In this document: one piece after another, positions 55,491-63,760 of the stretch
How positions within the stretch are numbered: position 1 is the first letter of the stretch
Layout of the letters: every line of letters starts with the position of its first letter
Position numbers and translations under genes: made by a program
From: Macondimonas sp045864775
GTDB taxonomy: Bacteria > Pseudomonadota > Gammaproteobacteria > UBA5335
Length of the DNA: 64,000 nt
Assembly: GCA_045864775.1 (NCBI GenBank)
Contig: BTVR01000002.1
Location: forward strand, 806,001 to 870,000
Reading direction: 5' to 3'
Notes under the pieces: model-generated
What the model was told of the DNA's origin: nothing
Databases searched by the model: none
What the model saw: the letters and a program-made list of their open reading frames with translations, nothing else

Positions 55491-57407
55491 TCAAGCCGAC
55501 TTGTCGTCGCCCTTCACTTCGTGAAACTCGGCGTCCACCACGTCGGCGTCCTGCGTGCCCCCCGCGGCAGCGCCGCCGGTTTCGGCCTGACCCGCGGCGG
55601 CCGCCCGCTGCGCCAGCGTGGCGGACATCTCGGCCAGCGCCTGGGTGCGCTGCTCGATGAGCGCCTTGTCCTCGCCCTGGATGGCCTCGCGCAACTCGTT
55701 CAAGGCGGTCTCGATGCGCGACTTTTCATCGCCGTCGAGTTGTTCGCCGAGATCGCGCAGGGACTTCTCCACGCCGTAGGCGAGGCTGTCCGCCTGGTTG
55801 CGCGCCATGACCAATTCATGGAACTTGCGATCGTCCTCGGCGTGAGCCTCGGCATCCTTCACCATGCGCTGGATCTCGTCCTCGCTCAGGCCGGAGCTGG
55901 CCTTGATGGTGATGTTGGCTTCCTTGCCGGTGTTCTTGTCCTTGGCCGAGACGTGCAGGATGCCGTTGGCGTCGATGTCGAAGGTGACCTCGATCTGCGG
56001 CATGCCGCGCGGCGCCGGCGCGATGCCTTCCAGGTTGAACTGGCCCAGCGATTTGTTCTGGCGCGCCACCTCGCGCTCGCCCTGGAGCACGTGGATGGTC
56101 ACGGCGGACTGGTTGTCCTCGGCCGTCGAGAACACTTGGTTGGCCTTGGTCGGGATGGTGGTATTGCGCTTGATCAGCGCCGTCATCACCCCGCCCATGG
56201 TTTCGATGCCCAGGGTCAGCGGCGTGACGTCGAGCAGCAGCACATCCTTCACGTCGCCGGCCAGCACGCCGGCCTGGATCGCCGCGCCGATGGCCACCGC
56301 CTCGTCGGGATTCACGTCCCGGCGCGGCTCCTTGCCGAAGAAGGTCTTGACCGCGTCCTGCACGCGCGGCATGCGGGTCTGCCCGCCGACCAGGATCACC
56401 TCCTCGATGTCCGAGGCCTTCAGCCCCGCATCCTTGAGCGCCAGGCGGCAGGGCTCGAGGGTACGCTCGATGAGGTCCTCGACCAGGGCTTCGAGCTTGG
56501 CGCGCGTGAGCTTGAGGTTCAGATGCTTGGGGCCGCTGGCATCGGCCGTGACATAGGGCAGGTTGATCTCGGTCTGCTGGCTCGAGGACAGCTCGATCTT
56601 GGCCTTCTCCGCCGCCTCTTTCAGGCGCTGCATGGCCAGCGGGTCCTTGCGCAGATCGATGCCGTTTTCCTTCTGGAACTCGCCGGCGAGATAGTCGATG
56701 ACGCGCAGGTCGAAATCCTCACCGCCCAGGAAGGTGTCGCCATTGGTGGCCAGCACCTCGAACTGATGCTCGCCCTCGACATCGGCGATCTCGATCACCG
56801 AGATATCGAAGGTACCGCCGCCGAGGTCATAGACGACAATCTTCTGGTCGCCGCGCTTCTTGTCCAAACCATAGGCCAGCGCCGCAGCGGTCGGCTCGTT
56901 GATGATCCGCTTGACCTCCAGACCCGCGATGCGGCCGGCGTCCTTGGTGGCCTGACGCTGGGCATCGTTGAAGTAGGCCGGCACGGTGATGACCGCCTCG
57001 GTGACGGTCTCGCTGAGATAATCCTCGGCCGTCTTTTTCATCTTGCGCAGCACCTGCGCCGAGATTTCCTGCGGCGCCATCTTGCGCCCGCCGGCTTCGA
57101 CCCAGGCATCGCCGTTGTCGGCGCGCACGATCTTGTAGGGCGCGAGGTGAATGTCTTTTTGCACCACGGCGTCGTCGAACTTGCGCCCGATCAGGCGCTT
57201 GACGGCGTAGAGCGTGTTCTGCGGGTTGGTGACGGCCTGACGCTTGGCGGCCTGACCCACCAGCACCTCGCCGTCCTTGGTGTAGGCGACGATCGATGGC
57301 GTGGTGCGCCCGCCTTCACTGTTTTCCAGGACCTTGGGCGCGCTGCCTTCCAGCACGGCCACGCAGGAATTGGTGGTACCCAGATCGATGCCGATGATTT
57401 TGCCCAT
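55491..57407 (-). CDS. dnaK: Chaperone DnaK (Hsp70)
   Basis: The 638-residue protein starts GKIIGIDLGTTNSCVAVLEG. AVITVPAYFNDAQRQATKDAGRIAGL, IVYDLGGGTFDISVIEI and VLLLDVTPLTLGIETMGGVMT are the ATPase and linker motifs. The C-terminus ends with a Q/A/G-rich tail and acidic AEFHEVKGDDKSA. A sigma-32-like promoter lies 43 bases upstream. dnaJ follows. Confidence 0.99.
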   Translation of the reverse strand: MGKIIGIDLGTTNSCVAVLEGSAPKVLENSEGGRTTPSIVAYTKDGEVLVGQAAKRQAVTNPQNTLYAVKRLIGRKFDDAVVQKDIHLAPYKIVRADNGDAWVEAGGRKMAPQEISAQVLRKMKKTAEDYLSETVTEAVITVPAYFNDAQRQATKDAGRIAGLEVKRIINEPTAAALAYGLDKKRGDQKIVVYDLGGGTFDISVIEIADVEGEHQFEVLATNGDTFLGGEDFDLRVIDYLAGEFQKENGIDLRKDPLAMQRLKEAAEKAKIELSSSQQTEINLPYVTADASGPKHLNLKLTRAKLEALVEDLIERTLEPCRLALKDAGLKASDIEEVILVGGQTRMPRVQDAVKTFFGKEPRRDVNPDEAVAIGAAIQAGVLAGDVKDVLLLDVTPLTLGIETMGGVMTALIKRNTTIPTKANQVFSTAEDNQSAVTIHVLQGEREVARQNKSLGQFNLEGIAPAPRGMPQIEVTFDIDANGILHVSAKDKNTGKEANITIKASSGLSEDEIQRMVKDAEAHAEDDRKFHELVMARNQADSLAYGVEKSLRDLGEQLDGDEKSRIETALNELREAIQGEDKALIEQRTQALAEMSATLAQRAAAAGQAETGGAAAGGTQDADVVDAEFHEVKGDDKSA

Positions 57408-57449
57408 GGCTCTGTCCGCTCCAAAAAAATCGAATCAGTTGCGTCCACG

Positions 57450-57476
57450 ATGGGGACGGGGGACGGTCGTTTCAAG
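57450..57476 (-). promoter_or_regulatory. Sigma-32 type heat-shock promoter of dnaK
   Basis: On the minus strand CTTGAAA, 14 bases, CCCCATCG matches the sigma-32 consensus (CTTGAAA-N11-16-CCCCATNT) closely. It lies between the grpE stop and the dnaK ATG. Confidence 0.85.
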
Positions 57477-57486
57477 GTGGCCCGTG

Positions 57487-58032
57487 TCAACCAGCCGGCG
57501 CGCGCGCCACCACGACCATCGCCGGCCGGATCAGGCGGTCGTTCAAGGCATAGCCCTTTTGCATGACCTCGAGCACCGTGTTTTCGGGCGCCTCGGCCGA
57601 TTCCTGCATGGACACCGCCGCATGCCACTGCGGATCGAAGGGCTCGCCTGCAGGCGAGATCTCGTGCACGCCGGCCTTTTCCAGCGCCGCGGTGAGCATC
57701 TTCAGCGTCAGCGCCATGCCTTCGCGCAAGGCGCCCTGGTCAGCGTGTTCGGCTGCGGAGGCCGCCAGCCCCAGCTCCAGGCTGTCCCGCACCGGCAGCA
57801 GCTCGTTCACGAAGCGTTCCAGGCCGTATTTATGGGCATTTTCGAGTTCGCGCGCCATGCGCCGCTGCTGGTTTTCCAGCTCCGCGCGGGCGCGCAGATA
57901 AAGATCCCAGTGCTCGCCGGCCTTGGCCTCGGCCTGCGCCAGCCGCGTCGCCAGATCCTCGCCACCGGCATCGGCAGTCTCGGATCCGCCTGCCTGCAGC
58001 GCGCTATCGTCGTTCGTATCGGATGGATTCAT
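57487..58032 (-). CDS. grpE: Nucleotide exchange factor GrpE
   Basis: GrpE releases ADP from DnaK. The 181-residue protein has an acidic N-terminus and a long coiled coil (ARAELENQQRRMARELENAHKYGLERFVNELLPVRDSLELGL). The C-terminal beta domain follows: FDPQWHAAVSMQESAEAPENTVLEVMQKGYALNDRLIRPAMVVVA. A sigma-32-like promoter lies ~75 bases upstream. Confidence 0.97.
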   Translation of the reverse strand: MNPSDTNDDSALQAGGSETADAGGEDLATRLAQAEAKAGEHWDLYLRARAELENQQRRMARELENAHKYGLERFVNELLPVRDSLELGLAASAAEHADQGALREGMALTLKMLTAALEKAGVHEISPAGEPFDPQWHAAVSMQESAEAPENTVLEVMQKGYALNDRLIRPAMVVVARAPAG

Positions 58033-58106
58033 GGGCCGCTCCCTCGCCGGATTCGTTCAGACAACATCGACCGCCCACCGAAGGCGATTCGGCGGGCGCG
58101 CATATG

Positions 58107-58132
58107 ATGGGGATCAGCCGGATAAATTCAAG
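58107..58132 (-). promoter_or_regulatory. Sigma-32 type promoter of grpE, straddling the hrcA 3' end
   Basis: On the minus strand CTTGAATT, then CCCCATCA with 14 bases between CTTGAA and CCCCAT. The -35 lies in the last codons of hrcA and the -10 overlaps the region just past its stop. Confidence 0.75.
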
Positions 58133-59169
58133 GCGCTGCCGAGCAGGCGCGCGGTGATGTCGACGATGGGGATGACGCGCTGATAGGCCATGCGGGTGGG
58201 GCCGATGACGGCCAGCACGCCGACCACCTGGCCGTCGACCCGATAGGGCGCGCTCACCACGCTGCAGTCGTCCAGCACGCGATAGCCGGATTCCTCGCCG
58301 ATGAAGATCTGCGCGCTCCGGGCCTCCAGCGCCTGATCGAGCAGGTGCAGCATCTCGCGCTTGGCGGTGAAGGCGTCGAACAGCGCGCGGAGCTTGTCGA
58401 CGTCGGACAGCTCCTTGAAGTCCATGAGGTTGGATTGTCCCGCGATGACGTAATCGGCCTCGTCTGGCGATTGCAGCGCCACGCTGGCGAGTTCCACTGC
58501 CGTGCGCATCAGCGCGTCCATATCCGCCCGGGTGCGACTCATCTCCTCGACCAGCGCCTCGCGGACCTGCATGATCCCCTTGCCGGTGAACAGGCTGTTC
58601 AGATAGTTCGACACCTGCTGCAGCTCGGCGGCGGTGAAGCTGCGGTCGACGCGGACGATGCGGTTCTGCACGTCCTGGCCGTCGAACACCAGCACGGCGA
58701 GCACCTGCCGCTCGGACAGGGGCAGAAACTCGATGTGGCGCAAGCCGCGTTGCTCGCGCCGCGGCAGCGTCACCACGCCGGCCATGTGCGTGATGCCGGA
58801 CAGCAGGCGCGAGGCGGTGTCGAGCACCTGCTGACGCGTGAGCGCCTCGTCCGCCGCGAGCTCCCGCTCCAGGACGGCCAGCTGCGCCGCCTCGATCGGC
58901 TGCACCGTGAGCAGGCTGTCGACAAAGATCCGGTAGCCGCGCACGGTGGGCACGCGGCCGGCAGAGGTGTGCGGCGACTGCAGGAAGCCCAGTTCTTCGA
59001 GGTCCAGCAAGGCGTTGCGGATCGAGGCCGGGCTGAGGTCGAGCCCGCTTTCGCGCGCGATGGTGCGCGAGCCGACCGGCTCGCCGTCGCGGATGAAGCG
59101 GTCGATCAGGGTCTTCAGGATGACCTGGGCGCGTTCGTTCAGTCCATGTGGTGTTGTCGTGGACATCAT
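58114..59169 (-). CDS. hrcA: Heat-inducible transcription repressor HrcA
   Basis: HrcA binds CIRCE operators and represses chaperone genes; GroEL assists its folding. The protein of about 350 residues has the N-terminal winged helix (LIDRFIRDGEPVGSRTIARESGLDLSPASIRNALLDLEELGFLQSPHTSAGRVPT) and the GAF-like middle. The end is VGVLAVIGPTRMAYQRVIPIVDITARLLG, with the conserved IGPTRM-Y. Two adjacent ATG codons (59169, 59166) and a GTG at 59175 are possible starts. The CIRCE at 59202-59228 implies autoregulation. Confidence 0.95.
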   Translation of the reverse strand: MMSTTTPHGLNERAQVILKTLIDRFIRDGEPVGSRTIARESGLDLSPASIRNALLDLEELGFLQSPHTSAGRVPTVRGYRIFVDSLLTVQPIEAAQLAVLERELAADEALTRQQVLDTASRLLSGITHMAGVVTLPRREQRGLRHIEFLPLSERQVLAVLVFDGQDVQNRIVRVDRSFTAAELQQVSNYLNSLFTGKGIMQVREALVEEMSRTRADMDALMRTAVELASVALQSPDEADYVIAGQSNLMDFKELSDVDKLRALFDAFTAKREMLHLLDQALEARSAQIFIGEESGYRVLDDCSVVSAPYRVDGQVVGVLAVIGPTRMAYQRVIPIVDITARLLGSALNLSG

Positions 59170-59201
59170 CCTCACCCAGAATGATCCTGCCCGTGACGGG
59201 C

Positions 59202-59228
59202 CTGGCACTCGCCGGCAGAGAGTGCCAA
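59202..59228 (-). promoter_or_regulatory. CIRCE operator of hrcA
   Basis: CTGGCACTC, nine bases, GAGTGCCAA lies 33 bases before the hrcA start. Read on the minus strand its first arm TTGGCACTC is identical to that of the groESL element. Confidence 0.92.
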
Positions 59229-59232
59229 AAGC

Positions 59233-59262
59233 ACGATAGCAACGGGAGACGAACAGTGTCAA
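59233..59262 (-). promoter_or_regulatory. Vegetative promoter of hrcA
   Basis: On the minus strand TTGACA, 18 bases, TATCGT lies immediately upstream of the CIRCE element. Confidence 0.7.
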
Positions 59263-59302
59263 CGACTTGTCATCTCACGCCTTCCCGCGTCGAGACCTGC
59301 TG

Positions 59303-60202
59303 ATGCCCGCTTCGGCCGTCACACCCCGGTTTGCCACCGTCGGCCTGATCGGCAACGCCGCCAACGTCCAGCTCGCGGCAACGCTGGCTCCGCTGGTGGC
59401 CTACCTGCAACGGCGCGGCCGGCGTGTGCTGCTGGACGAGCGCTGCGCCACCGCCAGCCCGGACCCCGCGATCGCCCTGATGGCGCGCGAGGACATGGCG
59501 CAGCAGGCCGATCTGATCATCGTCATGGGCGGGGATGGCACGTTTCTCGGCGCGGCGCGGGCGGTCGGCGCGCGCCAGGTGCCGCTCGTCGGCATCAACC
59601 TGGGTCGGCTGGGGTTCATGGTGGACATCCCGCCCGCGCAACTGGAACTGGCGCTGGACGCGATTCTGGCCGGCGACTACCAGACCGACCAGCGCTTTCT
59701 GCTGGAGGGGACCGCACTGCGCGGGGACGGTGTGCTGCACCGCGCAACGGCCCTCAACGACGTGGTCATCAACAAGCATCACGTGGCGCGCCTGATCGAT
59801 TTCGACACCTACATCGACGGGCACTACGTCAACAACCATCGCGCCGACGGGCTGATCGTCGCCACCCCCACCGGCTCGACCGCGTATGCGCTCTCGGGGG
59901 GTGGTCCGATCATGCATCCGCAGCTGCACGCCATCGTGCTGGTGCCGATCTGCCCCCACGCCCTGGCCGATCGGCCGCTGGTGGTGGACGACTCGGCCCG
60001 GATCGAGATCCGCATCGCCCCGCGCAACACCAATCCGGTGCAGGTCACCTGGGACGGCCAGAACAGCCTCGAATTGCGCAACGGGGACCGCGTGTGCATC
60101 CGCCGCAGCGCCCACCCGCTCACCCTGATTCACCCGGCCAACCACGATTACTTCCGGATCCTGCGCGGCAAGCTGCGCTGGGGCAGTCAACCGATACCGT
60201 GA
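59303..60202 (+). CDS. nadK: NAD kinase
   Basis: NadK phosphorylates NAD to NADP. The 299-residue protein shows the catalytic GGDGTFLGAAR near residue 75, GINLGRLGFMVDI, and ATPTGSTAYALSGGGPI with the conserved glycine-rich loop. DGLIVATPTGSTAY and VTWDGQ near the end are also typical. It diverges from hrcA and precedes recN by 13 bases. The ATG at 59303 has only a weak ribosome site; the frame is open to 59267. Confidence 0.96.
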   Translation: MPASAVTPRFATVGLIGNAANVQLAATLAPLVAYLQRRGRRVLLDERCATASPDPAIALMAREDMAQQADLIIVMGGDGTFLGAARAVGARQVPLVGINLGRLGFMVDIPPAQLELALDAILAGDYQTDQRFLLEGTALRGDGVLHRATALNDVVINKHHVARLIDFDTYIDGHYVNNHRADGLIVATPTGSTAYALSGGGPIMHPQLHAIVLVPICPHALADRPLVVDDSARIEIRIAPRNTNPVQVTWDGQNSLELRNGDRVCIRRSAHPLTLIHPANHDYFRILRGKLRWGSQPIP

Positions 60203-60215
60203 GATCGACGGGGCC

Positions 60216-61904
60216 ATGCTGACGCGCCTGCACATCCGCAACTACACCCTCATCGACCATCTGGAGCTGGACTTCGGTCCCGGCTTTTCGGCGCTCACGG
60301 GCGAAACCGGCGCCGGCAAGTCGATCCTGATCGATGCGCTCGGCCTGTTGCTCGGTGATCGGGCGCGCGCCGACCTGATCCGCGCCGGGGCCGGCCGCGC
60401 CGAGCTCAGCGCCGAATTCGATCTGCGCGACCTGCCCGCCGCCGTCGCATGGCTGGCCGAGGAAGGGCTGGATGACGGCGAGGCTTGCGTGCTGCGCCGG
60501 GTGCTGCAGCGCGACGGCGGTTCGCGCATGACCATCAATGGCCGGCCGGTGACCGCGCAGAGCCTGCGCCACCTGGGGCCGCTGCTGATCGAGATTCACG
60601 GCCAGCACGCCCATCAGTCGCTGCTGCAAGGCGGCGCCCAACGAGAGCTGCTCGACCGCATCGGGGGTCACGAGGCGCTGCTCGGCGAGGTCGGTCTCGC
60701 CCATCAGGCCCTCAAGGCCACCATCGACGACCTGGAGGCGCTCGACAAGACAGCCCATCGAGCCGGCGGGGAGTCCGACTGGATTCAGAGCCAGATCGAG
60801 GAATTGCGCGAACTGGCGCCGCAGCCGACGGAATGGGGCGCGCTGGTGGCCGAACACAAGCGCCACGCCCATGGCGAGCGGCTGCTCGCCTTGACCCGCG
60901 CAGCGCTGGAGCGGTTGGCGGGGGAGGAAAGCGTCAGCGCCATCGACGCGCTGCAACAAGCCCAGCGCGATCTGGAGGAGGCGCGGCGCCTCGATCCGCG
61001 GCTGGATGACCTCGCCCTACTGGTGGATCAGTCCCTGATCCCGGCGCAGGAGGCCGAGCGCGCGCTGACGCATTATCTCGCCGACGCCGAGGTCGATCCC
61101 GAGCGACTGGCGTGGCTCGACGAGCGCCTCGGACGTTATCACCAGCTCGCCCGCAAGCATCACTGCGCCCCCGAGGACTTGCAGGACGTGCTGGACCGAC
61201 TCGAAGCGGAGCTCGTCGCGCACGCGCGGCATGCGGACCGGCGCGCCCATCTCGAGCAAGAAATCGCGCGCCAGCGCCTGCGCTACGATGCCGCGGCGGA
61301 GCGCCTGGGCGCCGCGCGGCGCGCGGCCGCGCAGCCGCTCGGGGGGCAGATCGAGGCGCAGGTCCGGCCACTGGGCCTGCCCCATGCGCGCATCGACATC
61401 GAGGTCGACACCCTGCCGGAGCGACTGTCCCCCCAGGGACGGGAACGCGTCGAGATCACCATCGGCATGAACCCGGGGCAGCCTGTGCAGCCTCTGGCGC
61501 GCGTCGCCTCCGGCGGCGAGCTCTCGCGCATCGCGCTGGCGATCGCGGTCGTCGCGGCGACGCAAGGGCCGGGCGGCAGCATGGCTTTCGATGAGGTGGA
61601 CGTCGGCGTCGGCGGCGCCGTGGCCGAACTGATCGGCGAGCGTCTCGCGCGACTGGCGCAGCATCGTCAGGTCCTGTGCGTCACCCATCAGGCGCAGGTC
61701 GCGGCGCACGCCGGGCAGCACTATCAGGTTGCCAAGGACATCACCGGCGAGGAAACCCGGACCCGGGTGCGCGCGCTCGACGAGGCGGAGACCGAGGAGG
61801 AACTGGCGCGCATGCTGGGCGGCCGGGTGATCACCCAGCGCACCCGCGAGCACGCCCGCGAACTGCGTGCCCAGGCGACTCAGTCGGCGTCGCTGCCCTC
61901 CTGA
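60216..61904 (+). CDS. recN: DNA repair protein RecN
   Basis: RecN is an SMC-like ATPase for double-strand break repair. The 562-residue protein has Walker A ALTGETGAGKSILIDALGLLLG near residue 26, coiled coils in the middle, the signature ARVASGGELSRIALAIAVV and Walker B AFDEVDVGVGG, then VLCVTHQAQVAAHAGQHY. It overlaps the convergent fur gene by 25 bases. Confidence 0.97.
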   Translation: MLTRLHIRNYTLIDHLELDFGPGFSALTGETGAGKSILIDALGLLLGDRARADLIRAGAGRAELSAEFDLRDLPAAVAWLAEEGLDDGEACVLRRVLQRDGGSRMTINGRPVTAQSLRHLGPLLIEIHGQHAHQSLLQGGAQRELLDRIGGHEALLGEVGLAHQALKATIDDLEALDKTAHRAGGESDWIQSQIEELRELAPQPTEWGALVAEHKRHAHGERLLALTRAALERLAGEESVSAIDALQQAQRDLEEARRLDPRLDDLALLVDQSLIPAQEAERALTHYLADAEVDPERLAWLDERLGRYHQLARKHHCAPEDLQDVLDRLEAELVAHARHADRRAHLEQEIARQRLRYDAAAERLGAARRAAAQPLGGQIEAQVRPLGLPHARIDIEVDTLPERLSPQGRERVEITIGMNPGQPVQPLARVASGGELSRIALAIAVVAATQGPGGSMAFDEVDVGVGGAVAELIGERLARLAQHRQVLCVTHQAQVAAHAGQHYQVAKDITGEETRTRVRALDEAETEEELARMLGGRVITQRTREHARELRAQATQSASLPS

Positions 61905-62350
61905 GGCGGCCTCGGCATCTTGAGCCTGCCGGGCGCCACTTCGGCCTGGCAGTCCGGACAGACGCCGTAGATGTACAGACTGTGGTCGGTCATGTCGTAC
62001 CCCATGCGTTCGGCGATGGCGGTCTGGCGCGCCTCGATGGCGTCGTCGATGAACTCGTCCACGCGCCCGCATTTGACGCACAGCATGTGGTCGTGATGCT
62101 TGCCTTCGTTGATCTCGAAGACCGAATGGCCGCTTTCGAAGTTGAGCCGGTTGACGAGCCCGGCCGTTTCAAACTGGGTCAGCACCCGGTAGACCGTGGC
62201 CAGCCCGATCTCCTCGCCCGAATCGAGCAGCGCCTTGTAGAGGTCTTCGGCGCTCATGTGGCGCGAGTCGCCGGACTCGAGCATTTCCAATATTTTGAGC
62301 CGGGGAAGCGTCACCTTCAGGCCGACCTTGCGAATATCCTTGGATTCCAA
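61880..62350 (-). CDS. fur: Ferric uptake regulator Fur
   Basis: Fur represses iron-uptake genes when bound to ferrous iron. The conserved frame starts ESKDIRKVGLKVTLPRLKILEML; the DNA-binding helix AEDLYKALLDSGEEIGLATVYRVLTQFETAGLV follows. The metal-binding part is FEINEGKHHDHMLCVKCGRVDEF with CPDC near the end. The family start fits the TTG at 62350 with GGAG upstream, giving 156 residues. In-frame ATG 62383 and GTG 62389 would add 11-13 residues without similarity. It diverges from bamE, as in pseudomonads. Confidence 0.95.
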   Translation of the reverse strand: MESKDIRKVGLKVTLPRLKILEMLESGDSRHMSAEDLYKALLDSGEEIGLATVYRVLTQFETAGLVNRLNFESGHSVFEINEGKHHDHMLCVKCGRVDEFIDDAIEARQTAIAERMGYDMTDHSLYIYGVCPDCQAEVAPGRLKMPRPPQEGSDAD

Positions 62351-62440
62351 TGTGCCGCTCTCCGTGTGTCCCGGGCATGCCATCGTCACCCGATGGATTT
62401 TTCGCTAAGATGGCGCGTCCCAAACCGCCTGTGGCCTCTC

Positions 62441-62803
62441 ATGAAACGACCACTGCTCATCCTCATCCTCGCCGCCGGCCTGCTGCTCGGGGGCTGCATC
62501 GTGTACAAACCCGATGTCCGCCAAGGCAATACGCTGGACCGCGCCGCGATCGATCAGCTTGCGCCCGGCCTGACGCGCGAGCAGGTGCAGTACCTGCTGG
62601 GGCGGCCGGTGCTCAAGAACCTGTTCGATGCCGACCGATGGGACTACGTATTTTATCATCGCGGCCGTCGGGATGAGGAGCAGTGCCGGCTGACCGCGTT
62701 TTTCGAGCAGGACCGACTCGTCCGCGTGGAAACCCAGCCCACCGGTGAGGCGTTCAGCGCCTGCGTCGACAAGTCGACCCGCATCAAGCCGAACAAATTC
62801 TGA
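62441..62803 (+). CDS. bamE: Outer membrane assembly lipoprotein BamE (SmpA/OmlA)
   Basis: BamE is a lipoprotein of the beta-barrel assembly machine. The 120-residue protein has a lipobox AGLLLGGC and then IVYKPDVRQGNTLDRAAIDQLAPGLTREQVQYLLGRPVLKNLFDADRWDYVFYHRG, the family core. The ATG at 62441 is chosen by the signal peptide. It is divergent from fur, the conserved gammaproteobacterial pairing. Confidence 0.96.
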   Translation: MKRPLLILILAAGLLLGGCIVYKPDVRQGNTLDRAAIDQLAPGLTREQVQYLLGRPVLKNLFDADRWDYVFYHRGRRDEEQCRLTAFFEQDRLVRVETQPTGEAFSACVDKSTRIKPNKF

Positions 62804-62858
62804 CCGAGCGCCGCCGCGGTGTGGGCGGCCGCAGCCCCGCCGAGGTGGCGCCGCCGTC

Positions 62859-63176
62859 TCATGGCTTGGCTGCGCCCCGTGCGCGCTCGGCACGCTGCCG
62901 CCGCGCCTGCTTGGGATCGACCGGCAAGGCGCGGTAGATCTCGACACGATCGCCGGCACGAAGCAGCGTTTCCCGCGCGCAGACCACACCGAAAATCCCC
63001 ACCGGCGCCGCGGACAGATGCGCCTCGCCGAGCAGTTCGACAAGACCGCTGGCACGCACGGCGTCCACCACGCGGGCGCCGGCCGGCAGCTCGACGGCCA
63101 CGCGCCAGACCTGTTCGAGCCCAGCGTAGATCACCGTAACGGCAATGCTGCCCTGGTCTTCATCGGGCGCTTGCAT
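62859..63176 (-). CDS. rnfH: RnfH family ubiquitin-like protein
   Basis: The 105-residue protein shows VTVIYAGLEQVWRVAVELPAGARVVDAVRASGLVELL and VGIFGVVCARETLLRAGDRVEIYRALPVDPKQARRQRAERA, the UPF0125/RnfH pattern. It is a small beta-grasp protein of uncertain function, here away from rnf genes but next to smpB as in many gammaproteobacteria. GAAGGAGG precedes the ATG at 63176. Confidence 0.93.
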   Translation of the reverse strand: MQAPDEDQGSIAVTVIYAGLEQVWRVAVELPAGARVVDAVRASGLVELLGEAHLSAAPVGIFGVVCARETLLRAGDRVEIYRALPVDPKQARRQRAERARGAAKP

Positions 63177-63217
63177 GCCCCCTCCTTCGCCGCCCTGCGG
63201 CCCCGCTGGCCTTGGCT

Positions 63218-63223
63218 TATAAT
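63218..63223 (+). promoter_or_regulatory. -10 box directly upstream of smpB
   Basis: A perfect TATAAT ends nine bases before the smpB ATG. A transcript starting 7 bases after it would carry only about two or three untranslated bases. No clear -35 is seen at the right distance. Confidence 0.55.
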
Positions 63224-63232
63224 CGCCCGCAA

Positions 63233-63718
63233 ATGTCCAAACCAAACACATCGAACGGCCATGGCACGGGCTCGACCATCGCCGTCAATAAAAAAGCCCG
63301 CCACGACTTCTTCATCGAAGAGCGCCTCGAAGCCGGGATCGCCCTGGAAGGGTGGGAAGTCAAGGCGTTGCGCGCCGGTCGCGTCCAACTGGTCGACAGC
63401 TACGTCATCATGAAAAACGGCGAGGCCTGGCTGCTGGGCGCCTTCATCACGCCCCTGCAGACGGTCTCCACCCACTACGTCCCCGAAGCCCAGCGCACGC
63501 GCAAGCTGCTGCTGAACCGGCGCGAACTCGATCAGATGATCGGCGCCGTCGAGCGCAAGGGCTACACCCTCCTCGCGCTGTCGATGTACTGGAAGAACGG
63601 GCGCTGCAAGATCGAGCTGGGCCTCGCCAAGGGCAAGCAGGCCCACGACAAGCGCGCCAGCGAGCGCGACCGCGACTGGCAGCGCGAAAAGGGCCGGCTC
63701 ATGAAACACGCGCGCTGA
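63233..63718 (+). CDS. smpB: SsrA-binding protein SmpB
   Basis: SmpB binds tmRNA and directs it to stalled ribosomes. The 161-residue protein has NKKARHDFFIEERLEAGIALEGWEVKALRAGRVQLVDSYV, LLLNRRELDQMIGAVERKGYTLLALSMYWKNGRCKIELGLAKGKQAHDKR and the basic tail. The ATG at 63233 has no Shine-Dalgarno; the TATAAT just before it suggests a leaderless mRNA. ssrA, its RNA partner, starts 43 bases after the stop. Confidence 0.97.
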   Translation: MSKPNTSNGHGTGSTIAVNKKARHDFFIEERLEAGIALEGWEVKALRAGRVQLVDSYVIMKNGEAWLLGAFITPLQTVSTHYVPEAQRTRKLLLNRRELDQMIGAVERKGYTLLALSMYWKNGRCKIELGLAKGKQAHDKRASERDRDWQREKGRLMKHAR

Positions 63719-63743
63719 CAGGGAACTCGGTCGGGCGTATAGT
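63715..63743 (+). promoter_or_regulatory. Promoter of ssrA
   Basis: CTGACA, 17 bases, TATAGT. The -35 overlaps the smpB stop codon. The predicted start is about ten bases before the mature tmRNA 5' end. Confidence 0.75.
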
Positions 63744-63760
63744 GTCACAGGAATCACACG

